Positions 16,943 through 26,504 of a DNA stretch of 50,207 nt are shown here, in pieces (positions within the stretch are counted from its first letter, which is position 1; each line of letters opens with the position of its first letter). The stretch spans positions 1 to 50,207 of the forward strand of contig JANMGQ010000255.1 of the NCBI GenBank assembly GCA_031374735.1, read 5' to 3'. The stretch is from JABFRJ01 sp031374735 (lineage in GTDB: Bacteria > Pseudomonadota > Alphaproteobacteria > Rhizobiales > Hyphomicrobiaceae). The position numbers were made by a program, and so were the translations under genes. The notes beneath the pieces were generated by a model. That model was not told the origin of the DNA. It saw nothing but the letters and a program-made list of their open reading frames with translations, and ran no database searches.

Positions 16943-19074
16943 TCGACAACACACTGCCGCAGGGCCTGCGCGACAATCCCCGGCTCGACCAGTGGATCGG
17001 CTTCGAAGTGCCAAACCGCGTGCGCATCTCGACGGGCAAAGTGGAGCTTGGGCAAGGCGTGCTGACGGCACTGGCTCAGATGGCCGCTGACGAGTTGGAT
17101 GTGGCGATCTCCCGGATCGATATGTCGTCCGGTGACACATCGTGCACGCCTGAAGAGGGGTACACTGCTGGCAGTCTGTCGATCGAGAATTCGGGCGGTT
17201 CGATCCGCCGCGTGGCCGCCCACGTGCGTGCGATGCTGTGCGAGGCCGCGGCCGTGCAGTTGTCCTGCCGCGCCGGGGAGCTTCGTGTGTCCGACGGGCA
17301 GATCTTGCGAGGTGGCACGCCAACCGGGCTCGACTATTGGCAGCTGGCACCGTTGCTTGATTTAACCACGTCAGCGAGCGGCGGCACGCAGCTGAAATCT
17401 GCGGCGGAGCGGCATGTCATGGGTACCTCCTGGCCGCGCACCGATCTGCACGGAAAAATCCTCGGTGCCGCAACATCCTTCATACACGACCTCGCTCCCG
17501 CGGATATGCTGCACGCCCGCATCCTGCGACAACCCTGGCCTGATGCGGAGCTGCAGGGCCCGTCCGACATCGACATGCAAGCAACGCTTGGCACATCGGT
17601 GCGCCTCGTTCGGCTGAATACGTTCGTCACCGTCGTGGCAGCGGCTGAGCGCGACGTCGTGTCTGCCGCCGAGAGGCTCGCCACGCGTTTACACTGGCGT
17701 GGCGGCACGCCGATCCAGAGGGATGACACGTCACCAGCGTCACTCAAGACCCAGCCATCGACAACCAGCGCCGTCTCCCGGGGCGATGCACCGGCGACGA
17801 CTGAGGTGGCGGCCAAGCGCATTTCACGCAGCTACAGCAAGCCGTTTCTTGCGCACGCCTCGATCGGACCATCGTGTGCGTTGGCGCATTTTGAGAACGG
17901 GTCGCTGACCGTGTGGACCCATTCGCAGGGTGTGTTTCCATTGCGCGGCGCGCTGGCGCGTGCCCTGCGCCTCGATCCAGCCCATGTTCGGGTGATCCAC
18001 GTGCCCGGCGCCGGCTGCTACGGCCACAATGGTGCCGATGACGTGGCGTGCGACGCCGCGATCATCGCGCGCGAGTTACCAGGCCGCACGATCCGCGTGC
18101 TTTGGAGCCGTGCCGACGAGCTGGCTGCGGCGCCGTTCGGGCCGCCGATGTTGGTCGAGTTGGAAGCCACTGTGGCACCATCGGGCCTGCCGCTGTCCTG
18201 GACCACGCGCATCTGGGGCGGGTCGCACCTGCGCCGTCCTGGTGCCCACGGCAACATCAACCTGCTCGGTGCGCAAGCCCTGCCGGACCAACCCGTTCCC
18301 GCTCCATCGGCGGAGCTTCCGGAGCAGGCCGGCGGCAGCGGCATGCGCAACGCCTGGCTCCAGTATGCTGTGTCTCACCAAACCGTGCACAACACACTGG
18401 TCGCCGACCTTGCGCCGCGCACGTCGGCAATGCGTGGTCTCGGCGCTTTCGCCAACGTGTTCGCGATCGAGAGTTTCGTCGACGAATTGGCCGCAGAGGC
18501 CGCTGCGGACCCAGTCGCCTTTCGCCTCGCAATGACACCAGACACGCGGGCGCGTGCTGTGATCGAGAAGGCGGCTGCCATGGCCGGCTGGCGCGCGGGC
18601 GACAGGCGACCCGAAGGCCACGGCCGCGGCTTTGCGTTCAGCCGCTACAAGGATCGCGCGGGCTATCTGGCAATGGTCGTCGATGTTGGCGTCGAGGACA
18701 CTGTAAAACTGCAGCGCGTGTGGTGCGCTGTTGATGCCGGCCTCGTCATCTCGCCGGACGGCGTCCGCAACCAGGTCGAAGGCGGCATCCTCCAATCTGC
18801 GAGTTGGACGCTCAAAGAGCAGGTTTTGTTTGAGGACGGGCGCGTCGCGAGCTGCTCATGGGACAGCTATCCGATCCTGCGCTTCTCTGAGGTTCCAGAG
18901 ATCGACATCGCGCTCATGGATCGACCAGACGATGCGCCGCTTGGCGTTGGCGAAGTGGCGCAGGGCCCGACGGCGGCCGCAATCGCCAACGCCGTCGCCG
19001 ATGCCCTGGGCCTGCGCCTGCGCGACTTGCCGCTGACCCGAGAGCGCATCATCGCGGCACTGCAAAAACCGTGA
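16939..19074 (+). CDS. Molybdenum hydroxylase large subunit (IorB/aldehyde oxidase type)
   Basis: A 711-residue molybdopterin-binding catalytic subunit coupled by ATGA overlap to the [2Fe-2S] subunit. The N-terminal GFEVPNRVRISTGKVELGQG and EEGYTAGSLSIENSGGSIRR, the central ATSFIHDLAPADMLHARILR and the final LGVGEVAQGPTAAAIANAV are standard for isoquinoline 1-oxidoreductase beta-like proteins. Glu672 in GVGE is the conserved catalytic base. No Tat signal is visible at the N-terminus, although many relatives are exported. The pair oxidises an aldehyde or N-heterocycle; which one is unknown. The next catabolic genes begin 380 bases downstream after a palindromic repeat. Confidence 0.9.
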   Translation: MIDNTLPQGLRDNPRLDQWIGFEVPNRVRISTGKVELGQGVLTALAQMAADELDVAISRIDMSSGDTSCTPEEGYTAGSLSIENSGGSIRRVAAHVRAMLCEAAAVQLSCRAGELRVSDGQILRGGTPTGLDYWQLAPLLDLTTSASGGTQLKSAAERHVMGTSWPRTDLHGKILGAATSFIHDLAPADMLHARILRQPWPDAELQGPSDIDMQATLGTSVRLVRLNTFVTVVAAAERDVVSAAERLATRLHWRGGTPIQRDDTSPASLKTQPSTTSAVSRGDAPATTEVAAKRISRSYSKPFLAHASIGPSCALAHFENGSLTVWTHSQGVFPLRGALARALRLDPAHVRVIHVPGAGCYGHNGADDVACDAAIIARELPGRTIRVLWSRADELAAAPFGPPMLVELEATVAPSGLPLSWTTRIWGGSHLRRPGAHGNINLLGAQALPDQPVPAPSAELPEQAGGSGMRNAWLQYAVSHQTVHNTLVADLAPRTSAMRGLGAFANVFAIESFVDELAAEAAADPVAFRLAMTPDTRARAVIEKAAAMAGWRAGDRRPEGHGRGFAFSRYKDRAGYLAMVVDVGVEDTVKLQRVWCAVDAGLVISPDGVRNQVEGGILQSASWTLKEQVLFEDGRVASCSWDSYPILRFSEVPEIDIALMDRPDDAPLGVGEVAQGPTAAAIANAVADALGLRLRDLPLTRERIIAALQKP

Positions 19075-19121
19075 CGCGTGTCTTATGTCAGCGGCGAGAA
19101 TTAATGCCAGATGCGCCTACC

Positions 19122-19267
19122 CCACTGTCATGGCCGCCCATTCGTGCCGGCCACCCATCGCGCAGCGCACGCGGCTGGTGTCAGCATGTTGAGACGTCTC
19201 AACACCATAAGCACCGCCACTCTCGTTTCGCGATGGGTGGCCGGGACAAGCCCGGCCATGACAGTGG
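19122..19267. repeat. Inverted pair of palindromic repeats (REP/BIME-like)
   Basis: Two copies of one about 40-base element face each other at 19122-19162 and 19229-19267. They share CCACTGTCATGGCCG at one end and a perfect 16-base arm CCGGCCACCCATCGCG at the other, differing only in the centre. The right copy contains its own hairpin CCGGGACAAGCCCGG (19241-19255). Such 'rotated' pairs are typical of dispersed intergenic palindromes in Rhizobiales-type genomes. It fills the gap between the hydroxylase genes and the dehydrogenase gene and may limit readthrough. Confidence 0.8.
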
Positions 19268-19452
19268 GGGGGATAAGTCTTCAGTCAGAAATTTTCGCCG
19301 CTGGTATTGCATACTGGGTTCGATCAGAATTGATAATACCGCCATCACGTCCTGCTGCCCGCTGGCGCGTTGGCAGTGACAGACCCCGATGTTACACGTT
19401 CAGAAACAATGGCGACACCCGTCACGCGTCGTCGCAAATCTGGAGAAGCGCC

Positions 19453-20592
19453 ATGTACGCACCATCAGGCGTGAAGACCAACGCCGGCCTTATGCCGATC
19501 CCCGATCGCATGCGCGCGTGGGTGCTTGGCAATCCCGAGCAATTGATCCTAACCGAGAAGCCGATCCCCGTCCCGGGCAAGGCTGAGGTGCTGGTCCGCA
19601 TTGACGCCGTCGCCATCTGCGCCACCGATCTCGACGTGATCAAGACCGGCCCGCCCGCGATGATCGAAGGCGGCGCGCCCTTCAACAAGAACTGGACGCC
19701 GGGCCACGAGTACATGGGGACCGTTGCGGCGCTTGGACCAGGGGTCGACGAGTTCGCCATCGGCGATCGCGTGACGGTCGAGATCCATGCGGGCTGCGGG
19801 CAATGCAAGCGCTGCCGCATGGGCATGTACACGTCGTGTTTGAACTACGGGCTCAACTACGGCGACGTCGACAAAGGCCATCGCGCCAACGGTTTCACGA
19901 GCCAGGGCGGCTTTGCCGAGTATGCGATCAACAACATCAACACGCTGATCAAGATCGCCGACAGCATGAGCGACGAGGAAGCAACGCTCGTCGTCACCGC
20001 GGGCACGTCGATGTACGGCTTGACGGAGCTCGGCGGATTGATCGCCGGCGAGAGCGTCGCCGTCATAGGCCCTGGCCCGATCGGATTGCTTGGAGCGGCG
20101 GTCGCGAAAGCCCTCGGCGCTTACCCTGTGTTCCTCACCGGCACGCGCGACGCGCGCTTGGAAAAGGGCCGCAAGCTCGGCGCAGATCATGTCATCAACG
20201 TCACGCGCGAGAACGCTGTCGAGGCCGTGCGACGGCTCAATGGCGGCAAAGGCGTCGACTATGTCATTGAGTGCTCCGGCGCGCCAGGCGCGATTAATGA
20301 CGCCGCGCGCATGTGCAATCGCGGCGGCAAGATCTGCCTCGCAGCCTTCCCGCACGACCCCGATTTGATCGACGTCGGCCACATCGTGCGCAACAACATC
20401 TATCTCTATGGCATCCGCGGCGAGGGGCGCAGCGCAACGCATCGTGCAGAGGCCTTCATGCGCGAAAAGCGTTTCGACGCGACCCTGGTGCACACACACA
20501 CGTTCCAGCTCGAAGATCTACCGGAGGCGATCCGCTACGCGCGCGACCGCGTCGAGGACGCGATCAAAGTGGTCGTGAAAACGCGGAAATGA
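19453..20592 (+). CDS. Zinc-dependent alcohol dehydrogenase family protein
   Basis: A 379-residue medium-chain dehydrogenase/reductase. Catalytic zinc ligands are visible in AICATD (Cys) and PGHEYMG (His-Glu). The structural-zinc lobe AGCGQCKRCRMGMYTSC has four cysteines, and the Rossmann loop is VAVIGPGPIGLLGA. It should oxidise an alcohol or polyol using NAD(P). The ATG at 19453 has GGAG seven bases upstream; the upstream open frame runs through the palindromic repeat and is not coding. It heads the island that contains a deacetylase-fold hydrolase and a complete ABC importer, suggesting that it acts on the imported compound. Confidence 0.9.
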   Translation: MYAPSGVKTNAGLMPIPDRMRAWVLGNPEQLILTEKPIPVPGKAEVLVRIDAVAICATDLDVIKTGPPAMIEGGAPFNKNWTPGHEYMGTVAALGPGVDEFAIGDRVTVEIHAGCGQCKRCRMGMYTSCLNYGLNYGDVDKGHRANGFTSQGGFAEYAINNINTLIKIADSMSDEEATLVVTAGTSMYGLTELGGLIAGESVAVIGPGPIGLLGAAVAKALGAYPVFLTGTRDARLEKGRKLGADHVINVTRENAVEAVRRLNGGKGVDYVIECSGAPGAINDAARMCNRGGKICLAAFPHDPDLIDVGHIVRNNIYLYGIRGEGRSATHRAEAFMREKRFDATLVHTHTFQLEDLPEAIRYARDRVEDAIKVVVKTRK

Positions 20593-20803
20593 TGCCGTCA
20601 GACGTGAGCGCAGTGCCGCATACGTTGCCACATCTGGCGCGGTGGCGACTTGCGGCTCATGCCACCATCAAGCTTCGTGATCATCGGCATCAATAGAATC
20701 CGCCTTGTTTTTAGCTCCCGTGCCGTCGCACTATGCACCCGTCGACCAACACGTCGCCGGGAAGCACGCGCGGCTTTTGAGACGTCCGGAAGGAAATCCA
20801 TCA

Positions 20804-21718
20804 ATGTCGGCGCCTGTTGTCCCGCTTGGCTCGCAGATTCCTCGTGATCGATCGCCTTTTTCGGCCATCGTGGATCGGCCCGTGTTACGTTTGCCCAACG
20901 ATGGTCGGATCATCGTGTGGACGATCGTCAATCTTGAGGTTTGGGACATCATGCGCCCCATGGCGCGGCAGGTCATTCCGCCGCCGATGGGCGCACCACT
21001 GTTGCCGGATGTGCCCAACTGGAGCTGGCACGAGTACGGCATGCGCGTCGGCGTCTGGCGCTTCTTCGATCTCTACAAGCGCCTCGGCATCCGTCCCACA
21101 CTGTCGATCAATGCGCGCGTTATCGAAGACTATCCGCGCGTCTCGCAGGAAGCACGCGACGCCGGTTGGGAATTCATGGGGCACGCCTATGAGCAGGGGC
21201 CCATCCACAAGGTTGAAGACCAGCGTGCGATGATCGCGCGCGCGAATGACGTGATCGCCAAGTTCACCGGCAAGCCGCCTGTCGGCTGGCTCGGGCCGGG
21301 CCTCACGCAGACATTCGACACGCCAGAGAATCTGGTTGAGGCTGGCATCAAATACATCGGCGACTGGGTCTACGACGACGAACCGACCGTCATCTCGACG
21401 TCCAAAGGCCCGCTCGTCACGTTGCCCTACACCGTCGAGCTGAACGACATCCCCATGATGATCATTCAGCATCATGAAGCCGCACACTGGCAGCAACGCT
21501 GCACCGACTACTTCGACCGTCTGTATGCCGAGGGCGCGACGCGCCCGCGCGTCGTGGCCATGGCCATCCATCCCTACATCAGCGGCCAACCGCACCGGAT
21601 CAAGTACCTCGAGGCCATCTACGACTACATCAACACGCATCCCGGCGTGATCCATTGGAACGGCGTCGAGATGCTGGACTGGTATCAGGATGAGCGCAAA
21701 CGGCTGGGGTTGGATTGA
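20804..21718 (+). CDS. Polysaccharide-deacetylase-fold hydrolase (PuuE/cyclic-imidase-like)
   Basis: A 304-residue protein of the NodB-homology fold, but of the branch that includes PuuE allantoinase and bacterial cyclic imidases rather than sugar deacetylases. Visible marks are WSWHEYGMRVGVWRFFDL, GIRPTLSINARVIEDYP, GWEFMGHAYEQGP (metal-ligand His region), PVGWLGPGLTQTFDTPENL and MAIHPYISGQPHR. No signal peptide is present, so it acts in the cytosol, which argues against cell-wall deacetylation. The ATG at 20804 has AAGGA upstream. It lies 43 bases before livH. I infer hydrolysis of a cyclic amide or ureide imported by that transporter; the substrate is unproven. Confidence 0.8.
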   Translation: MSAPVVPLGSQIPRDRSPFSAIVDRPVLRLPNDGRIIVWTIVNLEVWDIMRPMARQVIPPPMGAPLLPDVPNWSWHEYGMRVGVWRFFDLYKRLGIRPTLSINARVIEDYPRVSQEARDAGWEFMGHAYEQGPIHKVEDQRAMIARANDVIAKFTGKPPVGWLGPGLTQTFDTPENLVEAGIKYIGDWVYDDEPTVISTSKGPLVTLPYTVELNDIPMMIIQHHEAAHWQQRCTDYFDRLYAEGATRPRVVAMAIHPYISGQPHRIKYLEAIYDYINTHPGVIHWNGVEMLDWYQDERKRLGLD

Positions 21719-21760
21719 GATGCAGCCGCTTTCCCGACGCCACCAAGGGAGCCCGCGCGC

Positions 21761-22612
21761 ATGAGCGTGTTCCAAGTCCTCAACGGCCTGACGTTTGCGG
21801 CGCTGCTGTTCATTGTCGCGAGCGGCTTCACGTTGATCTTCGGTCTGTTGCGCATCGTCAATCTCGCGCACGGCGCGCTCTACCTGCTCGGTGGTTACAT
21901 CGGTCTGACAGTCGGGACGACAACGGGCAGTTACGTGCTTGGCGGCATCGCGGCGGCCGGCGGTATTGCATTGGCGGGTCTTGCGCTGGATCAGTCGCTG
22001 CTCCGCTGGGTCAAAGGCAACGATTTGCGGCAGGTGCTGCTCACACTGGGCGTCGCGCTGGTGTTGAACGATCTGTGCCTCGTCATCTGGGGCGGCGATA
22101 CCTTCAGCATTCCTGTTCCGGCCGCCCTGCAGGGTGCGGCCACCTATTGGGGTGTAACGTATCCGCGCTATCGTCTGTTCGTGCTTGCGGCCGGCATCGT
22201 CGCGTTTGTTGGCCTGTGGGTGATGCTCAACAAGACGCGGCTCGGCGCCTTGATCCGCGCTGGCGTTGACGATGCAGAGATGGTGGAGGCGTCGGGCATC
22301 AACATTCAGCGCGTTTTCCTGCTCACCTTCATGCTCGGTGCGGCGCTGGCCGGCATCGGCGGTTGGCTCGGCGGCGCGTTTCTGACGCTGTATCCAAGTG
22401 CTGATTCCGAAATCCTCGTCTTCAGCCTCGCCGTCGTGATCATCGGCGGCCGTGGCAGCCTCGTGGGCGCGGCGGTCGGCAGCGTGTTCATCGGCATGCT
22501 CAACACGTTCGGCCAGGTGTGGTTCCCGGAACTCGCGTACTTCGTGATCTTCGGCCCGATGGCGTTGCTGCTGGCATTCCGTCCGTTGGGACTGTTCGGG
22601 AGGGCCGTATGA
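21761..22612 (+). CDS. livH: Branched-chain amino acid-type ABC permease (LivH)
   Basis: A 283-residue inner-membrane permease of the HAAT family with about eight helices. It shows the typical NGLTFAALLFIVASGFTLIF opening, RIVNLAHGALYLLGGYIG, and the cytoplasmic EAA-like loop MVEASGINIQRVFLLTF that contacts the ATPases. It is the first transporter gene after the deacetylase-fold hydrolase and overlaps livM by ATGA (22609-22612). HAAT systems take up branched-chain amino acids, urea, amides or aromatic acids; neighbouring enzymes favour a nitrogen compound here. Confidence 0.9.
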   Translation: MSVFQVLNGLTFAALLFIVASGFTLIFGLLRIVNLAHGALYLLGGYIGLTVGTTTGSYVLGGIAAAGGIALAGLALDQSLLRWVKGNDLRQVLLTLGVALVLNDLCLVIWGGDTFSIPVPAALQGAATYWGVTYPRYRLFVLAAGIVAFVGLWVMLNKTRLGALIRAGVDDAEMVEASGINIQRVFLLTFMLGAALAGIGGWLGGAFLTLYPSADSEILVFSLAVVIIGGRGSLVGAAVGSVFIGMLNTFGQVWFPELAYFVIFGPMALLLAFRPLGLFGRAV

Positions 22613-23586
22613 GCAAGACAACGCAGGCGTTGACTGTTGACACCGAACCTTCGGGGCGGGCGATTGGGAGCTGGGCCCTTGGCGTGCTCGCCATTACTGT
22701 GCTGGCGGCATTGCCGTTCGTGCTGAAGAGCTATCATCTCGGCCTTGCGACGCAGATCCTGATCTTCGCCATCCTCGCCATGTCGGTCGATGTCCTCGCC
22801 GGCTTTGCGGGGCGCACATCGCTGTGCCACGGCGCGATCTTTGGCACGGCCACGTACTTCGTCATCTACTGCGTCAACACCTGGGCCTTGCCACTGCCGG
22901 TCGCTTTGCTGATCGGGATCGTCGCGTCGACCATCGTGGCCGCCATCTTCGCTGTCCTGGCTGTGCGCGTCTCCGGCGTGTACTTCCTGCTGCTGACACT
23001 CGCGCTAGGGCTCGTCATCTGGGGCATCTGCTTGCGCTGGTCGCAGGTGACGGGCGGCGAAAATGGCCTGCGCGGCAACCTGCGGACCGGCATGCTGGCA
23101 GACCCGATCACGTTCTACGCGCTCGTCGTCGTGATCAGTCTCGGCGCGTTCGCCGCCATGTATCGGTTCGTGAACTCGCCGTTCGGCCTGACGCTGCGGG
23201 GCATCCGCGACAGCGAAAGCCGCATGGCGAGCATGGGCTACAACACGACGTTGCATGTGTTTCTGGCGTTCACGATCTCGGGCTTCTTTGCCGGGGTCGC
23301 TGGTGCTATTTATGCCGTGTTCAACAACTATGTCAGCCCGTCGGCGGTCGCACTCGCGCAATCGGTGCAAGGCCTGCTGATGGCGATTGTCGGCGGCATC
23401 GGCACCTTGATCGGCTCATTCGTCGGCTCCGCCGTCATTCTTCTGCTGGAGCAGTTTGTGTCAGCTTACACCGAGCGCTGGCAGATGGTGCTTGGCGTGT
23501 TCTTCATCTGCATCATGCTGTTCGCGCCGGAGGGCATCGTCGGCAAATTCAGAACCGTGTGGACACGCATGCGCAGACAACAATGA
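22609..23586 (+). CDS. livM: Branched-chain amino acid-type ABC permease (LivM)
   Basis: A 325-residue second permease subunit. It has a cytoplasmic leader of about 25 residues, then roughly nine helices with QILIFAILAMSVDVLAGFAG, FGTATYFVIYC, GVYFLLLTLALGLVIWG, and the coupling loop FGLTLRGIRDSESRMASMGY. ISGFFAGVAGAIYAVFNNYV near the end is characteristic of LivM. The ATG overlaps the livH stop, so the permeases are made together. The gene is followed after 49 bases by the binding-protein gene. Confidence 0.9.
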   Translation: MSKTTQALTVDTEPSGRAIGSWALGVLAITVLAALPFVLKSYHLGLATQILIFAILAMSVDVLAGFAGRTSLCHGAIFGTATYFVIYCVNTWALPLPVALLIGIVASTIVAAIFAVLAVRVSGVYFLLLTLALGLVIWGICLRWSQVTGGENGLRGNLRTGMLADPITFYALVVVISLGAFAAMYRFVNSPFGLTLRGIRDSESRMASMGYNTTLHVFLAFTISGFFAGVAGAIYAVFNNYVSPSAVALAQSVQGLLMAIVGGIGTLIGSFVGSAVILLLEQFVSAYTERWQMVLGVFFICIMLFAPEGIVGKFRTVWTRMRRQQ

Positions 23587-23635
23587 TCCGAAATCGGACA
23601 CGACTGCAAAGAAACCTACCCGGGAGGACGACCCC

Positions 23636-24895
23636 ATGATCGACCGTAGAAACCTACTCAAGACTGCCGCTTCCGTATCGGCCATGGCCGCCGGCACAAT
23701 GTCGGCGCCAGCCATCCTTCGCGCGCAAACCGGCCCGATCAAGATCGGCCTCATGGCGCCGCTCACCGGCGTTCTAGCCGCTGGCGGCAAGGAACTCGTC
23801 GAGGGCTTCGAACTCTGGTGGGAGCGCAACGGCAAGTCCATCGCCGGCCGGCCGATCGAAATCACGGTCGAGGACGATGCGTCTAATCCCGACACAGCCC
23901 TGCAGAAGGCGCGCCGCCTTGTCGAGCAGAACAACGTGCACTTCCTGATCGGCAACATCACCGCCAACACGGGCCTTGCCGTCGCCAACTACGTCAAAGG
24001 CAACGGCGTCCCCTACTTTATCCCTGTCATCGCCGCCGATAACCTCACGCAACGGGACCGCATTCCGAACGTGCTGCGCATCGCCGGCTACACCGGCAGC
24101 CAGATGACGCGTCCGCTGGCCGATTGGGCGCTCAAGGCCGGCTACAAGAAAGTCGCGACCGTCTCGCAGGATTACGCCTACGGCCATGAGATGTGCGGCG
24201 GCTTCTGCCAAACCTTCACAGAGGGCGGCGGATCGATCGTGCAGCAATTCTGGCACCCGCTCAACACGTCGGATTTCTCGCCCTATCTCGGCCAGCTGCA
24301 GGGGCTCGGCGTTGACGCGATCTTCGCCATGGAAACCGGCGCCGACGCGTCGCGGTTTGCGCAGCAGTATTCGAGCTTCGGTCTGAAGGGCAAAATCGCC
24401 CTCATCGGCGCCATGAACATTGCCGATCAGTCCGTGATCCGCACGCTTGGCGACGAGCCCATGGACATCGTGTCGGCCGCGATGTTCTGCGAAGGCAATG
24501 ACGACGAAGCGACCAAGTCGTTCGTGGCGGGATATGAAGCGCGCTACCAGAAGCTCCCGTCCGTGTTCGGCACCACGCACTATTCCGGCGCCAAATGGCT
24601 GACCGAGGCGATCACCAAGATCGACGGCAAGGTCGAAGATCGCGATGCGTTCCTGGCAGCCGTCCGTGGCATCGAACTCAAGGGGTCGCCGCTCGGCGAG
24701 ACCGTCAAGCTCGATCCCTACGGCCATCCCGTCTACAACGTCTTCATCCGCAAGGTCGCGAAACGCGCCGACGGCAAAAAGTGGAATGTAACGATCGCTA
24801 CCTATCCCAACGTCAGCCAGTTCGGGAAATACGATCCCGAAACCTACATGAAGCAGCCGCCGTATTCGCGCACCTTCCAGGGCATCAAATCCTGA
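23636..24895 (+). CDS. ABC transporter periplasmic substrate-binding protein (LivK-type, Tat signal)
   Basis: A 419-residue type-1 periplasmic binding protein for the adjacent LivHM-GF transporter. The N-terminus MIDRRNLLKTAASVSAMAAG is a twin-arginine signal (RRNLLK), so it is probably exported folded. The mature part starts near QTGPIKIGLMAPLTG and shows ASNPDTALQKARRLVEQ and NVHFLIGNITANTGLAVANY typical of Peripla_BP_6. GGGAGG precedes the ATG at 23636. The ligand cannot be read from sequence. Members of this subgroup often serve amides, ureides or aromatic acids rather than leucine. Confidence 0.9.
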   Translation: MIDRRNLLKTAASVSAMAAGTMSAPAILRAQTGPIKIGLMAPLTGVLAAGGKELVEGFELWWERNGKSIAGRPIEITVEDDASNPDTALQKARRLVEQNNVHFLIGNITANTGLAVANYVKGNGVPYFIPVIAADNLTQRDRIPNVLRIAGYTGSQMTRPLADWALKAGYKKVATVSQDYAYGHEMCGGFCQTFTEGGGSIVQQFWHPLNTSDFSPYLGQLQGLGVDAIFAMETGADASRFAQQYSSFGLKGKIALIGAMNIADQSVIRTLGDEPMDIVSAAMFCEGNDDEATKSFVAGYEARYQKLPSVFGTTHYSGAKWLTEAITKIDGKVEDRDAFLAAVRGIELKGSPLGETVKLDPYGHPVYNVFIRKVAKRADGKKWNVTIATYPNVSQFGKYDPETYMKQPPYSRTFQGIKS

Positions 24896-24970
24896 GGAGA
24901 TAGAGCTGGTCGGAGCCGGTACATCGCGCGCTCCGATCAGTTCGCAAGCGGCGCCTCGTCGAGAACGCCG

Positions 24971-25771
24971 ATGGCCCAGAATAGATATGGCTCCGCACAC
25001 ATCGTGTCAGACACAGCTCCTCCCATCCTGCAACTCACCTCCGTCGTCATGCAGTTCGGGGCACTGCGTGCGGTGGACGTGAACGCCATGTCTGTTGCTG
25101 TGGGCGAACGGCGGGCCGTCATAGGTCCGAACGGCGCCGGCAAGACGACGCTGTTCAACACGATCACCGGCGTTCTCCCGCCGACGTCGGGTAAAATCAT
25201 CTTCGACGGGCACGATGTGACGCGCCAGGCGCCGCACCGCCGCGCAAAGCTTGGTATCGCGCGGACATTCCAGATCACGAACCTGTTTCCGACCTTGTCG
25301 GTCGCCGACAATATGAAGCTGGCGTTGCGCGGGCTGAAGGCGCGCAAGTTCTCCATGTTCGGCAGCAGCGCGCTTGATACGCAAGAGCGCAATACGGCCG
25401 AGCGCGCGCTTGGGCTTGCACGCTTGACCGAGCGGCAATCCACCATCGTGCGCGACATGTCCTATGGCGAGCAGCGCCAGTTGGAACTGGCGCTCGCGCT
25501 CGCGAGCACGCCGCGCCTGCTGTTGCTTGACGAGCCTGCCGCCGGGCTGTCGCCCGCGGAACGCTCCATGGTGGCCGAGATCGTGCGTGGGCTGCCGCGC
25601 GACATCACCGTGGTGCTGATCGAGCACGATATGGATCTGGCGCTTGGCCTCGTCGACTATGTCACGTGCATGTACGAGGGCCGCGTGCTGGTCGAGGCGA
25701 CACCCGCCGATATCCGCAGCAACACGGCCGTGCAAGATGTCTATCTCGGAAAGGCGCGCCACAATGTCTAA
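24971..25771 (+). CDS. livG: ABC transporter ATP-binding protein (LivG)
   Basis: A 266-residue ATPase of the HAAT importer. Walker A is GPNGAGKTTLFN and Walker B LLLLDEPAAGLSPAE. LGIARTFQITNLFPTLSVADN is the LivG-type Q-loop region. The signature motif reads MSYGEQRQLELA, the normal YGEQR variant of LivG. The stop lies inside the first codons of livF (8-base overlap). The N-terminal about 20 residues precede the ABC domain and vary in the family. Confidence 0.92.
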   Translation: MAQNRYGSAHIVSDTAPPILQLTSVVMQFGALRAVDVNAMSVAVGERRAVIGPNGAGKTTLFNTITGVLPPTSGKIIFDGHDVTRQAPHRRAKLGIARTFQITNLFPTLSVADNMKLALRGLKARKFSMFGSSALDTQERNTAERALGLARLTERQSTIVRDMSYGEQRQLELALALASTPRLLLLDEPAAGLSPAERSMVAEIVRGLPRDITVVLIEHDMDLALGLVDYVTCMYEGRVLVEATPADIRSNTAVQDVYLGKARHNV

Positions 25772-26483
25772 CGGCGGCTCGCTGCAGGTTCGCGATCTGA
25801 ACAGCTATTACGGCGCAGCGCACGTGCTGCATGGCGTCTCGCTCGATGTGGCGCCCGGCGAAATCGTCGCTCTGCTCGGCCGCAACGGCATGGGCAAGAC
25901 GACGCTCATCCGCTCGATCATGGGCATGGCGCCGCCGACCGTGAAGCAGGGCAGCGTGACGTGGAAGGGCGAGGAGATGACCGCGCTCCGGCCGCACGAT
26001 ATCGCGCAACGCAAGATCGCCATCGTGCCACAAGGCCGCCGACTCTACGCATCGCTGAGCGTGACCGAGCATCTGTCGATGCTCAAGCATCCGCGCGCCA
26101 AAGATGGCTGGACGATCGACAAGGTGTTTGGCTTATTTCCGCGCCTGGCCGAGCGGCGCCACCATCGCGGCAGTCAACTGTCAGGCGGTGAACGCGGGAT
26201 GCTGGCCGTCGGCCGCGCGCTGATGATCGACCCTGAACTGATCCTGATGGACGAACCCTCCGAGGGGTTAGCACCCGTGATGGTGCAGCACCTCGAGACG
26301 ATCATCAAATCATTGAAGACCATGAACCTCGGCGTGCTCCTGGTGGAGCAGAATCTCTACAGCGCGCTGGAAGTGGCGGATCGCGTCTATATTCTCGAAA
26401 CTGGCCGCATCGTGCACGAAGGCACGTCGGCTGAGTTGCAGAAAACGCCTGACGTGCTGACGCGGTATCTCGGGGTTCACTGA
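25764..26483 (+). CDS. livF: ABC transporter ATP-binding protein (LivF)
   Basis: A 239-residue partner ATPase. It shows Walker A GRNGMGKTTLIRS, the LivF-specific IVPQGRRLYASLSVTEHL, signature LSGGERGMLAVGRAL and Walker B LILMDEPSEGLAPVM. It completes the LivHM-binding protein-LivGF set, so the transporter is fully encoded in 21761-26483. It is convergent with the Bug-type gene on the other strand, with 21 bases between the stop codons, which closes this operon. Confidence 0.92.
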   Translation: MSNGGSLQVRDLNSYYGAAHVLHGVSLDVAPGEIVALLGRNGMGKTTLIRSIMGMAPPTVKQGSVTWKGEEMTALRPHDIAQRKIAIVPQGRRLYASLSVTEHLSMLKHPRAKDGWTIDKVFGLFPRLAERRHHRGSQLSGGERGMLAVGRALMIDPELILMDEPSEGLAPVMVQHLETIIKSLKTMNLGVLLVEQNLYSALEVADRVYILETGRIVHEGTSAELQKTPDVLTRYLGVH

Positions 26484-26504
26484 GGGAATTGGATTGCCCG
26501 CCAA

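Noticed and set aside
20885..22621. 578-codon frame antisense to the deacetylase-fold hydrolase and livH
   Set aside because: Composition is His/Arg/Asp-rich in the way typical of antisense frames, with no domain, and it covers two well-supported genes.
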